Shown piece by piece: positions 55,224 through 64,000 of a stretch of DNA of 64,000 nucleotides. Below the pieces are notes generated by a model. It worked only from the letters and a program-made list of their open reading frames with translations. It had not been told where the DNA came from and did no database searches. A program made the position numbers and the translations under genes. The stretch is from NCBI GenBank assembly GCA_022824225.1, contig JAJEAH010000067.1, positions 1-64,000 on the forward strand, in the 5' to 3' direction. Positions within the stretch are counted from its first letter, which is position 1; every line of letters begins with the position of its first letter. The stretch comes from Chloroflexota bacterium (GTDB lineage: Bacteria; Chloroflexota; UBA11872; VXOZ01).

Positions 55224-56042
55224 ATGAAGAAAGCGGTTTGCGGCAATAGCTTTGGCAATACGATCCCGCTGGTCGAGGCCATGAACATGGCGAAAGCCGC
55301 GGGCTTCGACGGCATCGAGCCCAGCCTCTCGTTGGATGGCCCCATTACGACCACTACGTCAGACGACGATCTCAAGCGGCTGCGGGACCACGCGGAAAAG
55401 ACGGTGGCAATCCATGGCCTCATGGGCGGCCAGGCAATTCGCAGCACACCGCTGACCACCCTCGACGAGGACCAGATCAAGCGCGGCGCCGAGAACATCG
55501 GCGACGCCCTGCGCGTTGTCAAGGCGCTGGGCGGCAACAGCCTCTTGATCGTCCCGGGCACCGTGAGCGAGAGTGTGCGCTACGATGTTGCCTACGAGGG
55601 CACTCTGGAGGGCCTGAAGCAGGTTGCGCCCGTCGCGGAGGAACTTCAGGTAGCGGTTGCGGTGGAGAACGTTTGGAATAAGTTCCTGCTCTCGCCGTTG
55701 GAAATGCGCAATCTGATCGACGAGGTGAATAGCCCGTACGTGGGCTGCTACTTCGACGTGGGCAATTTCATGGCGTGGGCAATTCCCCAGCACTGGATCG
55801 AGATTGTCGCCCACCGCATCAAGAAAGTGCACGTTAAGGACTTCAAGCTCGATGCCGGCAACCGGAGCGGTTTCGTTACGCTGTTGCAGGGCGACGTGGA
55901 TTGGAAGGCGGTGCGCAGTTCGTTGCGCGCGGTAGGCTACGATAGCTACCTATCTGCTGAGATTCCGCTGCACAGCACGTTTCCAGAGAAGAGCTTGTTG
56001 GACATTAGCACCAGCTTGGATACGATTATTGCCAGTGCGTGA
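55224..56042 (+). CDS. Xylose-isomerase-like TIM-barrel sugar isomerase/epimerase
   Basis: 272 aa. N-terminal MKKAVCGNSFGNTIPLVEAMNMAKAAGFDGIE is the classic first strand and helix. Metal-ligand positions are VAVENVWNKF (Glu) near 152, VGCYFDVGNF (Asp) near 178, KKVHVKDFKLD (His) near 207 and YLSAEIPLH (Glu) near 244. Similar to hydroxypyruvate isomerase or ketose 3-epimerase-like proteins. Appears monocistronic, with a TATACT box about 110 bp upstream but no good -35. Confidence 0.82.
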   Translation: MKKAVCGNSFGNTIPLVEAMNMAKAAGFDGIEPSLSLDGPITTTTSDDDLKRLRDHAEKTVAIHGLMGGQAIRSTPLTTLDEDQIKRGAENIGDALRVVKALGGNSLLIVPGTVSESVRYDVAYEGTLEGLKQVAPVAEELQVAVAVENVWNKFLLSPLEMRNLIDEVNSPYVGCYFDVGNFMAWAIPQHWIEIVAHRIKKVHVKDFKLDAGNRSGFVTLLQGDVDWKAVRSSLRAVGYDSYLSAEIPLHSTFPEKSLLDISTSLDTIIASA

Positions 56043-56264
56043 AGTGGCGCCAAGACGCAAAAAGTGACCGGTAGGTTCGTCAGGACAGCGCGGTCGTACG
56101 TCAGTTCCGGCTTGAAACTAAACTGGCGCCGTGCATTTCTGGTAGACTGATTCGTCAGAAGCGCACCACAACGGAATGTCGCCGCCAGGGCACGCTTAGG
56201 GGCGCGGGCGTATCCTGGCAGGCGGCATTTGACTCTTGAAGCCGCGACAGTGGGGTTCCGGTTG

Positions 56265-56630
56265 CTATTGCGCCCGGACGACATTGCCGTCCGGGTCCAA
56301 TTCCACCAAACGGAAAACTCGCCCGGCTCGATATGACTGGCACTGGTTTTCGGGCAGATCGTCGGCCGGCGTGCGCGGCGAGTGAACGATATCGGCCGCC
56401 CAGCCTGCCATCAACTCTTCAGCCAGGCAGGGCCCGGCGGTAAAGTCCATTCCATCGGCTTTCTTCTGAGCGTAGAGGGCTTCCGCCAAAGCGACCGCGC
56501 GCTCTCGATCTACCGCCAGGTCCTCTCCGGAATTCGCCAACCGCACCAGTACGACGATGAAGAGGACGACAAGCCCAAACGCGACAACCAGTGGCAGTAC
56601 GCGAAAGCGTAGGACGTCACCTGGCCGCAT
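56265..56630 (-). CDS. Small membrane-anchored protein of unknown function
   Basis: 121 aa with one transmembrane helix (about residues 10-30) after a short basic N terminus and an extracytoplasmic domain of about 85 residues containing two cysteines (GPCLAEEL and ENQCQSY), possibly a disulfide. It overlaps the sulfatase stop by 14 bp and is therefore translated from the same transcript. I do not recognise the family. Confidence 0.6.
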   Translation of the reverse strand: MRPGDVLRFRVLPLVVAFGLVVLFIVVLVRLANSGEDLAVDRERAVALAEALYAQKKADGMDFTAGPCLAEELMAGWAADIVHSPRTPADDLPENQCQSYRAGRVFRLVELDPDGNVVRAQ

Positions 56631-58176
56631 CGGCCTCGCTCGCGAATGAGTAATTGTCGTGTTGTGCCCGCCGCCGGCCGTCTACCGGATAGTGTTTCGT
56701 CCATTGGGCAAATTGCCAGCCTCGGCCCACGGCCTCTTTGTTCTCCATCTCGTCGAGCCGCAGCCAGGGATGGCTTGGCTGCGGGAAGAGAGCCCAGTCG
56801 CCGCCATCCAACGGATCGGTGTACTGCGCTGATCGGAAGTGCTCAATCAGCGCAAGTTTGAGTCGCTCTTTCGTGCCAGCTAGATCGGACTCGTGCGCAT
56901 AGTTGACAAGCTCATTGCTGTCGTCCCGGTAGTTGAGCAAGATTTCCATGCGGTCCGGGGCGCTATAGATGTACTTCCACTCGTCGTCCATCGCGCAGTA
57001 CATGCCCAGTTCTCGTTCCTTGATCTGGCTGAAGAGGTAGGGCCTGCCCGTTGAACTGCCTTCGCCGGCAGCCGGCAAGAGGGAGACGCCGTCGAATTCC
57101 GGACCGTCCGCGTCCGCAATTCCCGCCGCGGCCAGCATGGTGGGGGTTACGTCTTGCAGACCAACCAGGTCTTCGCGCACCGCCCCCGACGGCAGAGCCG
57201 CCGGCCACGAGAGGATGTATGGAATGTGGCAGGCCGGTTCGTGGTAGTTGCGTTTGCCAAATGCATGATGGTCGCCCAGAAACTCGCCATGATCTGCGAC
57301 GAACATGATCAGAGTATTCTCTCGCTGGTTGGTGGCAACCAGCGCATCGAGAATCTCACCGATCCAGCTATCGATGAATGAGACGCAGGCAAAGTAGTAG
57401 GTTTTCATCGTGCGCAGGAGGTTGTCATCCGGAAAGAGGTCCATCCACTTGCTGCGATTCTGGCTACGCTGGAACCACGTATGCCACTCGATTTCCGCCT
57501 CGCTTCTCACCGGCAGGGGCATATCCGTGCTGCGATAGAGGCGGTGCCACGGCGACGGCGGATCGAATGGCGGGTGGGGTTTGATGAATGAGGTCCAGCA
57601 GAAGAACGGTTCGCTCGCTCCGGACCGCTCTTCAATGAAGTCGATCGTGCGTTGCGCCGTCCACGCCGTAGTGTGTAGGCCTTCAGGCAACTGCGAGATC
57701 TGCGGCACGTAATACAATTCGTGGCGGATGCCGTGCGGTTCTTCCACATGGCCGTAACCGGCGGCGAGCACGTTTTGAAGAAACTCGTCGTTTTCCACGC
57801 GACGCGGCACTTCCTCGCTCAGCCACATGCGGTCGAAGCCGTGGCGCTCGCGCACCGGCGAAAAGTGCATCTTGCCGATAGCCTGTGTGGCGTAACCTGC
57901 CTGCCGCAGCCGGGACATCAAGGTTGGGTAATCCCCAGGCAACGCATAGCCGTTGTCGTAGATGCCCGTGCGGTGCGGCAGCCGGCCCGTCATGCAAATG
58001 GCCCGGGCCGAAACGCAGACCGGCGATTCGGTGTAACCGTAGGCAAAACGCACGCCTTCGGCGCAGAGCCGGTCGAGATTGGGCGTCTGGATGGCGGTGT
58101 TTCCGGCGGAGCGCAGCGCATCAAAGCGCAGTTGGTCGCACATTATCAAAAGGAGGTTCGGACGAACGCGCGGCAT
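56617..58176 (-). CDS. Sulfatase family (alkaline-phosphatase fold) hydrolase with altered signature
   Basis: 519 aa, no signal peptide. PNLLLIMCDQLRFDALR starts the fold with the metal Asp; SPVCVSARAICMTGR carries the position of the formylglycine-forming residue (Cys54) and Arg58, but the conserved Pro of CxPxR is Ser (CVSAR). Further motifs: IGKMHFSP, IKPHPPFDPP and FVADHGEFLGDH (metal Asp-His near 290). It is most like choline-sulfatase/arylsulfatase group members. The next gene downstream is a small membrane protein. Confidence 0.85.
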   Translation of the reverse strand: MPRVRPNLLLIMCDQLRFDALRSAGNTAIQTPNLDRLCAEGVRFAYGYTESPVCVSARAICMTGRLPHRTGIYDNGYALPGDYPTLMSRLRQAGYATQAIGKMHFSPVRERHGFDRMWLSEEVPRRVENDEFLQNVLAAGYGHVEEPHGIRHELYYVPQISQLPEGLHTTAWTAQRTIDFIEERSGASEPFFCWTSFIKPHPPFDPPSPWHRLYRSTDMPLPVRSEAEIEWHTWFQRSQNRSKWMDLFPDDNLLRTMKTYYFACVSFIDSWIGEILDALVATNQRENTLIMFVADHGEFLGDHHAFGKRNYHEPACHIPYILSWPAALPSGAVREDLVGLQDVTPTMLAAAGIADADGPEFDGVSLLPAAGEGSSTGRPYLFSQIKERELGMYCAMDDEWKYIYSAPDRMEILLNYRDDSNELVNYAHESDLAGTKERLKLALIEHFRSAQYTDPLDGGDWALFPQPSHPWLRLDEMENKEAVGRGWQFAQWTKHYPVDGRRRAQHDNYSFASEADAAR

Positions 58177-58844
58177 GGATCGAGCTCCTCTCTCGCATTC
58201 TATCGACGTTATTCGTTGGTCGCTACTGGCAACGTGAAAGGAAAGCGCTCCTGGCCGCTACGCAGACGACTCGTCTACCGCGCAGCCGTTGAACGCGAGG
58301 GCAGCCGCCGTAACCGGGGGCAGCCTTCGCAACCGCGACAGGGGAGGTCTTCAAGAGTCTTGAATCTCGGCGCTCTCAAAGTTGTCAGCCACCGGTGGAA
58401 TATGCTAATTTGGCTAGCGTTGTCTTTGGCAGAGGCGAGGAAACGCGCGCGATGGCAAGACGGTGCCCAATTGCACCCACATTGTAGCGTTTCTTGCCCG
58501 CCGGCACACGCCGGGAGCGCCGTCGCGGTGGCCGCTTGCATCTTGCGCAGCCATCGGTATAATAGACCGAGGTGAACGGCTAAACGGCGCAGCGAAATGG
58601 CGCAAGTGCGCACCGTCCGCGCGCCAGCAAACGGGCGAGACGTAGGCTAGAGGAAGCACGAATACGTGACAGGCCCCGGACAACAGAGGCTGCTGCTCAT
58701 TGACCTCCCTGGCGCTTTGCCAGGGCGTTCATCGTCTATGGGCGAATCTCTTGACAAACGGGCCGTAATTGAGCTTCCTATCTGCGCCGAAGGTCATTTG
58801 AGGTCCGCTACTGTAGGCCAAATCCGCATGCGAGGAGACTGGGT
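58177..58844. other. Divergent intergenic region between sulfatase and Alternative Complex III genes
   Basis: About 670 bp with no gene. It holds the promoter at 58536-58563 and a perfect TTGACA at 58751-58756, which lacks a well-spaced -10. The sulfatase promoter should lie near 58180-58300 on the minus strand but is not recognisable. Confidence 0.5.
58536..58563 (+). promoter_or_regulatory. Promoter for the Alternative Complex III operon
   Basis: TTGCAT at 58536-58541, 16-bp spacer, perfect TATAAT at 58558-58563. The first gene starts about 280 bp downstream, leaving a long untranslated leader. Confidence 0.55.
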
Positions 58845-59384
58845 ATGACCTCTCGTGCCGTGCGTCTGACGATAGGAGCTGTCGTAGTCGTCGCAGGTCT
58901 CCTTCTGATTGGCGGCGTTGCGTGGGCAAGCCAAGCCGGCGACGGTCCCGAACAGCCAATAGCATTCATGCACACGGTGCACGCGGAGCAGAACGACATC
59001 GATTGCGTCTTCTGTCACCGCACGGTTGAAACCGGCGCGGAAGCATCTGTGCCCGCGGTTGAGCAGTGCATGTTCTGCCACAACGTAATCAATGACGAGA
59101 ACCCCAAGGTTACGGACCCATTCTACCGCGCCGAGATTGCGAAGCTAGAAGCATATGCGGAAAACAACGAGCCCATCGATTGGGTGCGCGTGCATGTGAT
59201 GCCCGACCACGTGCGCTTCGTGCACGCGGCCCACATCAAGGCGGGATTCGAGTGCGCTACGTGCCATGGCGACGTGGGCTCCATGGAGCGGGTGAAGCAA
59301 GTGCGGTCGCTCAACATGGGCGACTGCGTGGCGTGCCACCGCGAGAACGACGCCCCGACAGACTGCACGATCTGTCATCGTTAG
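58845..59384 (+). CDS. actA: Pentahaem cytochrome c subunit (ActA-like) of Alternative Complex III
   Basis: 179 aa with GAGGAGA upstream. An N-terminal membrane anchor or signal (about 8-29) precedes five CxxCH haem motifs: CVFCH 54-58, CMFCH 75-79, CATCH 137-141, CVACH 161-165 and CTICH 174-178. Additional His residues (such as FMHTVH and VHAAH) can be distal ligands. Pentahaem ActA passes electrons from the complex to soluble acceptors. It is somewhat shorter than typical ActA proteins, and is followed after 9 bp by the ActB1-type gene. Confidence 0.88.
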   Translation: MTSRAVRLTIGAVVVVAGLLLIGGVAWASQAGDGPEQPIAFMHTVHAEQNDIDCVFCHRTVETGAEASVPAVEQCMFCHNVINDENPKVTDPFYRAEIAKLEAYAENNEPIDWVRVHVMPDHVRFVHAAHIKAGFECATCHGDVGSMERVKQVRSLNMGDCVACHRENDAPTDCTICHR

Positions 59385-59393
59385 AGGAGTGTC

Positions 59394-61652
59394 ATGCGAC
59401 GACGTGATGTCCTGAAATTGGCTGGTACCTCTGGCTTGGGCCTTGGCGCCGGTGTCGCCTTTGCGGGCTGCGGCACGCCGGACCGGGAATTCCATATCCA
59501 GAGCCCGGTAGAAATACCGGAGGACATGGTCACAGGCGTGGATACCTGGTACGCCAGCATTTGTCAGGATTCCGGTGATGGGTGCGGTATCATCGTGCGG
59601 GTCAAGAGCGGACGCGCCCGCAAGATCGAAGGCAATCCGGACTATCCCCTCAACCGCGGCAAGAGTTCGGCGCGGGCACAGGCCGCCCTGCAAACGCTCT
59701 ACAACCCGGACCGCATTCCCAATCCCATGGTGCCGCGCGGCCACAGGGGCTCCGGTCGATACCGGTTCCGGCGCTGGGCGGACGTGCTGCCGGATTTCCA
59801 GGAAAAGCTGACGGCGGCTGCGGACGGCTCCATCGTGATGATCACAGAGCCCGTAAACGGGCACCTGGCCATGGTTCTGGAGCGCTTTACCCAGAGTGTC
59901 GGCGCCCGCTGGCTGACGTTTGAGCCATTGGAACAAGCCGCCGTGCGCCAGGCGAGCGCGAAGGTGTTTGGCACCACGCGCGTGCCCCAATTCGACATCG
60001 CCAACACGAGCTATGTGCTCTCCATCGGCGGCAACTTCCTGGAAGGCGGCGACGCGCCGGTGCATTACGGTCAAGCCTACGGCCACTTCCGGCAGGGCGA
60101 GGGCCGCAGCCGGGGCAACTTCGTGCACTTCGACACGCACTTGACCATGACGGCGGCCAATGCCGACGAGTGGCATCCCGTAAACCCCGGTACCGAAGGC
60201 ATCCTGGCGCTGAGTATCGCGCACGCAGCGCTGGAAGGCGGCGCCGTACCCGCAGCCCTGCGACCGCTGGCCAATGCTGAAGGCACGCTGGCGGCCTATG
60301 CCGCCGAACAAGCGGCAGGTGTGACGGGTGTGCCCGCCGAGATTATCCAGAGGGTGGGCCACGAGTTTGCTGCGGCCCAGACTGCCGTAGCTATGGGCGG
60401 CGGCAGCGCCGCCGGCCATTCCAACGGCCTTTTCAATATGTCCGCTATCTTTGCCCTCAATCTTCTAAAGGATAATGTGGGCCGGACGGGAGGCGCGCTG
60501 CTCAATGCGCCGTCCCCGCTGCCGGACATCCCGGCGGAATCGCCGGTGACGTCGTTCCAGGAGTGGCAGGAGTTCCTGGGCGAGATCGAGAGCGGGCAAG
60601 GCCCTGAAGTCCTCTTGATCCATGGCGCCAACCCCGTCTTCGGGTTGCCCGGCGTCCTGAATGCCGAAAACCTCTTGGGCGACATACCGTACGTCGTCAG
60701 TTTCTCGAACGTCTTGGATGAGACGACGGCGTTGGCGGACTTGATCCTGCCCGATCATCACTACTTGGAGAGCTGGGGCACGAGCATACCGCCGGTGGGC
60801 GCAGAATATGCCACCCTTGGCATCCAGCAGCCGGTTATACGGCCGTACCACCAGGAGTTTGACGGCGAGGCCGGTACGCGTGCCTTCGCCGACGTGCTGC
60901 TCGCGCTGGCCGACTCGATCGGTGGGCCTCTCGCTGAGGCCTTGCCGTGGGAGACGATGCGTGACGCAATTCGGGCCAGCGTTGACGAATTGCAGGCCCG
61001 GGGCGACGGGTCCGTGATCAGCGAGGATCCCGAGTCCTTCTGGCTGACCGTACTCCAGCGTGGCGGCTGGTGGGGCCCAGCAGAAGAAGCAACGACTGCT
61101 GCACCCGACTTGAGCGGTCTGCCTGGCCCGGATGCGGTCTTTAGTAGTGACTCCCAGGAGTATCCCTACCACTTGGTCGTCACGCCGTCAGTCTTGTTAG
61201 GCGACGGCAGCGGCAGTCTGGCCGCAACGCCGTGGCTGCAGTCCACTTCCGATCCCATGACCACCGGCGTATGGACGACGTGGGTGGCGCTCAACCCGCA
61301 CATGATGGCGGACTTGGGCATTCAAGAAAACGACATCGTTCGCGTTACGTCCGTTGCCGGCTCGATATTGGGGCCCGCGTACCCGTACCCTGGCATTGGC
61401 GAGGGTCTCGTAAGCGTGCCGCTTGGTCAGGGTCACCGGGAACTCGGACGCTACGCCCAAGACCGCGGTGACAACGCGCTGGGCATGCTGGCGCCGGTGG
61501 TCCAGGAGCAGACAGGCGCGCTGGCATGGTCCGCCACGCGGGTTCGCGTCTCTGCCACGGGTCGGCGCACCCGGCTGCCGCGTATCGAGGGTATTACGGC
61601 GCCTGTGCAGATGCCCGACCAACAAACTTTCCAGATAACAGACGAAAGCTAG
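59394..61652 (+). CDS. actB1: Molybdopterin-oxidoreductase-like subunit of Alternative Complex III (ActB N-terminal part)
   Basis: 752 aa. The N terminus has a twin-arginine type start (MRRRDVLKLAG) and a lipobox-like AFAGC near residue 24, so it is probably exported and lipid-anchored. The DMSO-reductase-like fold is recognisable (IVRVKSGRARKIEGNPDYPLN, VLLIHGANPVFG, TTALADLILPDHHYLESWG), but the N-terminal CxxC..C cluster is reduced (CQDSGDGC), as in ActB, which carries no molybdenum or cluster there. In most organisms it is fused to the iron-sulfur protein; here that part is the separate next gene. Confidence 0.87.
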   Translation: MRRRDVLKLAGTSGLGLGAGVAFAGCGTPDREFHIQSPVEIPEDMVTGVDTWYASICQDSGDGCGIIVRVKSGRARKIEGNPDYPLNRGKSSARAQAALQTLYNPDRIPNPMVPRGHRGSGRYRFRRWADVLPDFQEKLTAAADGSIVMITEPVNGHLAMVLERFTQSVGARWLTFEPLEQAAVRQASAKVFGTTRVPQFDIANTSYVLSIGGNFLEGGDAPVHYGQAYGHFRQGEGRSRGNFVHFDTHLTMTAANADEWHPVNPGTEGILALSIAHAALEGGAVPAALRPLANAEGTLAAYAAEQAAGVTGVPAEIIQRVGHEFAAAQTAVAMGGGSAAGHSNGLFNMSAIFALNLLKDNVGRTGGALLNAPSPLPDIPAESPVTSFQEWQEFLGEIESGQGPEVLLIHGANPVFGLPGVLNAENLLGDIPYVVSFSNVLDETTALADLILPDHHYLESWGTSIPPVGAEYATLGIQQPVIRPYHQEFDGEAGTRAFADVLLALADSIGGPLAEALPWETMRDAIRASVDELQARGDGSVISEDPESFWLTVLQRGGWWGPAEEATTAAPDLSGLPGPDAVFSSDSQEYPYHLVVTPSVLLGDGSGSLAATPWLQSTSDPMTTGVWTTWVALNPHMMADLGIQENDIVRVTSVAGSILGPAYPYPGIGEGLVSVPLGQGHRELGRYAQDRGDNALGMLAPVVQEQTGALAWSATRVRVSATGRRTRLPRIEGITAPVQMPDQQTFQITDES

Positions 61653-61673
61653 GAAGAGCGGGGAGTAACGGCT

Positions 61674-62447
61674 TTGAGACAAGCCCAAGAAGAGCACCCA
61701 CAAGACACGGACAAGCCGGTTGCGAGCATTGGGCGGCGCTGGGGCATGGTGGTCGACTTGGACCGTTGCACCGGCTGCCAAGCCTGTGTCGTCGCCTGCC
61801 ACGCTGAGAACAACATTGCGCTGAATCTTGAAGACGTCGTGCTCCAGCAGCGTGCCATAAACTGGATTCGCATCGAGCGGTACTGGGAAGGTGAGTATCC
61901 CAACGTCAAAGCGCGCTTCCTGCCCATGTTCTGCCAGCACTGCAACAACGCGCCCTGCGAGCCGGTGTGCCCCGTGTACGCGACGTACCACAACCAAGAG
62001 GGCCTGAACGTACAGGTCTACAACCGTTGCATCGGTACCCGGTATTGCGCGAACAACTGCCCGTACCACGCCCGGTTCTTCAACTTCTGGGAACGAGACC
62101 TGGACGATACGCATCGCGAGTACCTCAATCCCAACGTCACCGTGCGCACCAAGGGCATCATGGAAAAGTGCACGTTCTGCGTGCAGCGCATTCGCAAGAG
62201 CGAGTGGGAACGCCGGCAGGCGGATGAAGAACTGCAGGACGGCGACGTGAATCCGGCCTGCGTGCAGGCGTGCCCGACGGATACGCTCGTCTTTGGCAAT
62301 CTTGAAGATGAAGAGTCGCGGGTCGCCAAACTGGCGCAGAACAAGCGCCACTATCGCGTACTCGAAGAACTTGGCACCGATACCAACGTGGTCTATTTGA
62401 AGAAGGTTGATCCGCATGCAAGCGAGACAGCACCAGCACACGCTTGA
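61674..62447 (+). CDS. actB2: Four-cluster iron-sulfur subunit of Alternative Complex III (ActB C-terminal part)
   Basis: 257 aa from a TTG start with GGGGAG upstream. Cys groups CTGCQACVVAC, CQHCNNAPCEPVC, CIGTRYCANNC plus CTFC and CVQAC fit a DMSO-reductase-beta-type protein that binds several Fe-S clusters. It carries electrons from the membrane quinol site toward ActA. It is 21 bp after actB1 and overlaps actC by 32 bp. Confidence 0.88.
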   Translation: MRQAQEEHPQDTDKPVASIGRRWGMVVDLDRCTGCQACVVACHAENNIALNLEDVVLQQRAINWIRIERYWEGEYPNVKARFLPMFCQHCNNAPCEPVCPVYATYHNQEGLNVQVYNRCIGTRYCANNCPYHARFFNFWERDLDDTHREYLNPNVTVRTKGIMEKCTFCVQRIRKSEWERRQADEELQDGDVNPACVQACPTDTLVFGNLEDEESRVAKLAQNKRHYRVLEELGTDTNVVYLKKVDPHASETAPAHA

Positions 62448-63789
62448 TCCGCTGCCGACCCCGGCAGAGATCGCGCGTGACATTTTCAGCCGGACGCTTG
62501 GGAGCAGTGGCGCTTATCGCGTTACCTTGCTCATCCTCTTCCTGCTTTTCCTGGGCGGGGTGGCCGGTTTCGCGATGCGTCTCGCCGACGGGTTGGAAGA
62601 CCGCGGGCCGTGGGGCTACTATGCCGCCGTGTTCGGCTTTCTGTTCACGGTAGGGCAGGCAGCGCCGATGGTGGCATTCGTCCCGCGTTTGGCGCGAGCG
62701 CGCTGGCACGGGCCACTGGCCCGAGCGGCGCAGGTAGTCGCCGTGGCCGGCCTGCTCAACGTGCTGCTCTTCATCCCGCTCCTGTGGCTGGTGCCTTCCA
62801 GCGCGGAACGCACCACCGTGTGGTTCGATTGGCCGTGGGGCGCGCCGCACTTCTGGGATTCGATATTCGTGCTTATGTTGGTCGTGAACGGCTTCGCCTT
62901 CCTCTGGGTGCAAGCGTTGCCGGATCTCGCCGCTCTGCGGGCGCAGAGCGGGGGTTCCCACCGGCTGGCGCGTTTGCTCGCCGGCTCGTTCATCGGCACG
63001 CCAAAGCAGTGGAAAGTCCAGCGCATCGGCCTGGCGGTGCTGGGCGGCTGCTACGTGATGAACTTCATTTTCGTGCAGTCTCTGATTAGCCTGGACTACG
63101 TCATGACGCTTGTGCCGGGCTGGAAGAGCTCCATGTTCCCGGCGTTCTACAGCATCAACGGCCTCCTGGCCGCTACGGCGACTACCATCCTGGTGATGGC
63201 GGTCATCCGCCGCTTCTACGGTCTGCAGAAGTACATTACCGTCGACCAATTCTGGAACGTGGCCAAGATCATGCTCGCGCTCAACCTAGCGTGGGCGTAC
63301 CACTGGTGGTCGGACTTTCTGACTTCCTGGTACGGCCGTGTGCCGCGAGAAACGATCGTTTCGATCGATATGCGGAGCTTTGGCGAAAATACCTGGCTCT
63401 TCGTGACCGCATTCATGTGCTGTTTTCTGCTGCCCCTCCTGATCTTGATGTGGAACCCCTGGCGCAAGAGCGTCGCGGGGCCGACGGTGGTGGCGTGCTT
63501 GTCTCTCTTCGGCATATTCATCCAACGGATCATCGACTTCGTTCCCACGTACCTTGTTACCCAGGATCCCTTGGACCACGAATTGCACGAGGCAATCGCC
63601 GTGCCGTGGCCCGGACTACCTGACGTACTCATCATCATTGGCGGTCTGGCCGGAGCCATCTTCCTTGTAACGTGGGCCGTCAAGACGCTTGGGCCGCTAT
63701 CAAATTGGGAGATGCAAGAGGGCGTGATTCTGCGCCGCAACGAGAAGTTCTTCAGTGCTGAGGTGCCGTATGTCATCAAGCCGCAGTAG
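62416..63789 (+). CDS. actC: NrfD/PsrC-type membrane subunit of Alternative Complex III (ActC)
   Basis: 457 aa from the ATG at 62416 (a TTG at 62407 is possible). About ten transmembrane helices and the family's polar motif region in the middle (SLISLDYVMTLVPGWKSSMF near residue 217, VDQFWNVAKIM near 278, WAYHWWSDFL near 295). NrfD-type ActC holds the quinol-binding site. The start overlaps the iron-sulfur gene. Confidence 0.88.
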   Translation: MQARQHQHTLDPLPTPAEIARDIFSRTLGSSGAYRVTLLILFLLFLGGVAGFAMRLADGLEDRGPWGYYAAVFGFLFTVGQAAPMVAFVPRLARARWHGPLARAAQVVAVAGLLNVLLFIPLLWLVPSSAERTTVWFDWPWGAPHFWDSIFVLMLVVNGFAFLWVQALPDLAALRAQSGGSHRLARLLAGSFIGTPKQWKVQRIGLAVLGGCYVMNFIFVQSLISLDYVMTLVPGWKSSMFPAFYSINGLLAATATTILVMAVIRRFYGLQKYITVDQFWNVAKIMLALNLAWAYHWWSDFLTSWYGRVPRETIVSIDMRSFGENTWLFVTAFMCCFLLPLLILMWNPWRKSVAGPTVVACLSLFGIFIQRIIDFVPTYLVTQDPLDHELHEAIAVPWPGLPDVLIIIGGLAGAIFLVTWAVKTLGPLSNWEMQEGVILRRNEKFFSAEVPYVIKPQ

Positions 63790-63848
63790 TACATCTCGCT
63801 TACTTCAACCGGCGCGCGGCGGGCTCTGGACGAAGGAGACGCGACCCC

Positions 63849-64000
63849 ATGCATGAGCGCCCACGGCTCACGCCTATACAGATCAACCGCGACCTGATGC
63901 GCTCAGTAGTCGAGACACCAATGGTGTTCTACGTGCTGCTGCTGCTCTTGATGGGTCTCGTCGGTCTTGGCGTGGTGGCGGCAACTCTGCTGGTAACCTA
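63849..64000 (+). CDS. N terminus of the next Alternative Complex III membrane subunit (truncated by window end)
   Basis: About 50 codons are visible from ATG 63849, with AAGGAG 10 bp upstream. The start MHERPRLTPIQINRDLMRSV leads into a hydrophobic helix (VFYVLLLLLMGLVGLGVV). This could be a second NrfD-type protein (ActF-like) or another membrane subunit. Too short to decide. Confidence 0.6.
   Translation, partial: MHERPRLTPIQINRDLMRSVVETPMVFYVLLLLLMGLVGLGVVAATLLVT

Noticed and set aside
58751-58783. Second promoter for the Alternative Complex III operon with a perfect TTGACA
   Set aside because: The nearest -10-like sequence is 21 bp away, outside normal spacing.

Overview
The window is a GC-rich bacterial chromosome segment, almost entirely protein-coding, with two tRNA genes and four clusters of repetitive intergenic DNA. 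Gene content suggests a member of the Chloroflexota: a split Alternative Complex III operon, a MutL-like ASKHA protein paired with an unknown partner, a PriA that has lost its ATPase motifs, an SpoIIIAA/R3H ATPase, and many orphan Gfo/Idh oxidoreductases, TIM-barrel isomerases and amidohydrolases of the kind common in marine and sponge-associated lineages. This placement is an inference from gene content; there is no rRNA gene in the window.

Left part (1-23 kb): after a repeat element (1-404) come yebC-ruvC-ruvA and ruvB (Holliday-junction processing), a CPBP membrane protease, a radical SAM/SPASM enzyme with a Trm112-like protein, and a convergent pair on the minus strand (Gfo/Idh oxidoreductase and a D-threonine-aldolase-fold protein). 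A two-gene MaoC hydratase, rmlB, a holin-like protein, two unknown membrane proteins and an L-threonine aldolase follow. A tightly packed minus-strand cluster runs PHP-domain protein, archease, RtcB RNA ligase, HypE/ThiL-like AIR synthase. Upstream of it on the same strand are a Gfo/Idh protein without the usual lysine and an orphan, N-terminally short nitrile hydratase alpha-like protein.

Middle part (23-45.7 kb): tRNA-Gly, trigger factor, rsgA, then gmk-priA-def-fmt, an SpoIIIAA/R3H ATPase, a phosphoglucose/phosphomannose isomerase-like protein, a TIM-barrel isomerase and a 2-hydroxyacid dehydrogenase. On the minus strand lies the cell-shape operon mreB-mreC-mreD-mrdA(PBP2)-rodA. Then a 1.1 kb repeat-rich gap, ridA, a nitrilase-family hydrolase, gltX and tRNA-Ser.

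Right part (45.7-64 kb): the MutL-like/unknown gene pair, another repeat-rich gap with a perfect 36-nt palindrome, a large secreted lamin-tail/OB-fold protein with Pro-Thr linkers, two paralogous amidohydrolases (one without its metal site), a TIM-barrel isomerase, a sulfatase with an altered active-site signature, and the start of an Alternative Complex III operon (pentahaem cytochrome, ActB split into two genes, ActC, and a truncated next gene).

Most interesting: the composite repeat family in which short tandem arrays sit beside, and partly derive from, the ends of GTCATTC hairpins; the orphan nitrile-hydratase-alpha protein; the MutL-like pair; and a recurring pattern of enzyme homologues with altered catalytic residues (PriA, D-threonine-aldolase-like, Gfo/Idh, amidohydrolase, sulfatase). 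I found no CRISPR array, transposase, integrase or phage module.
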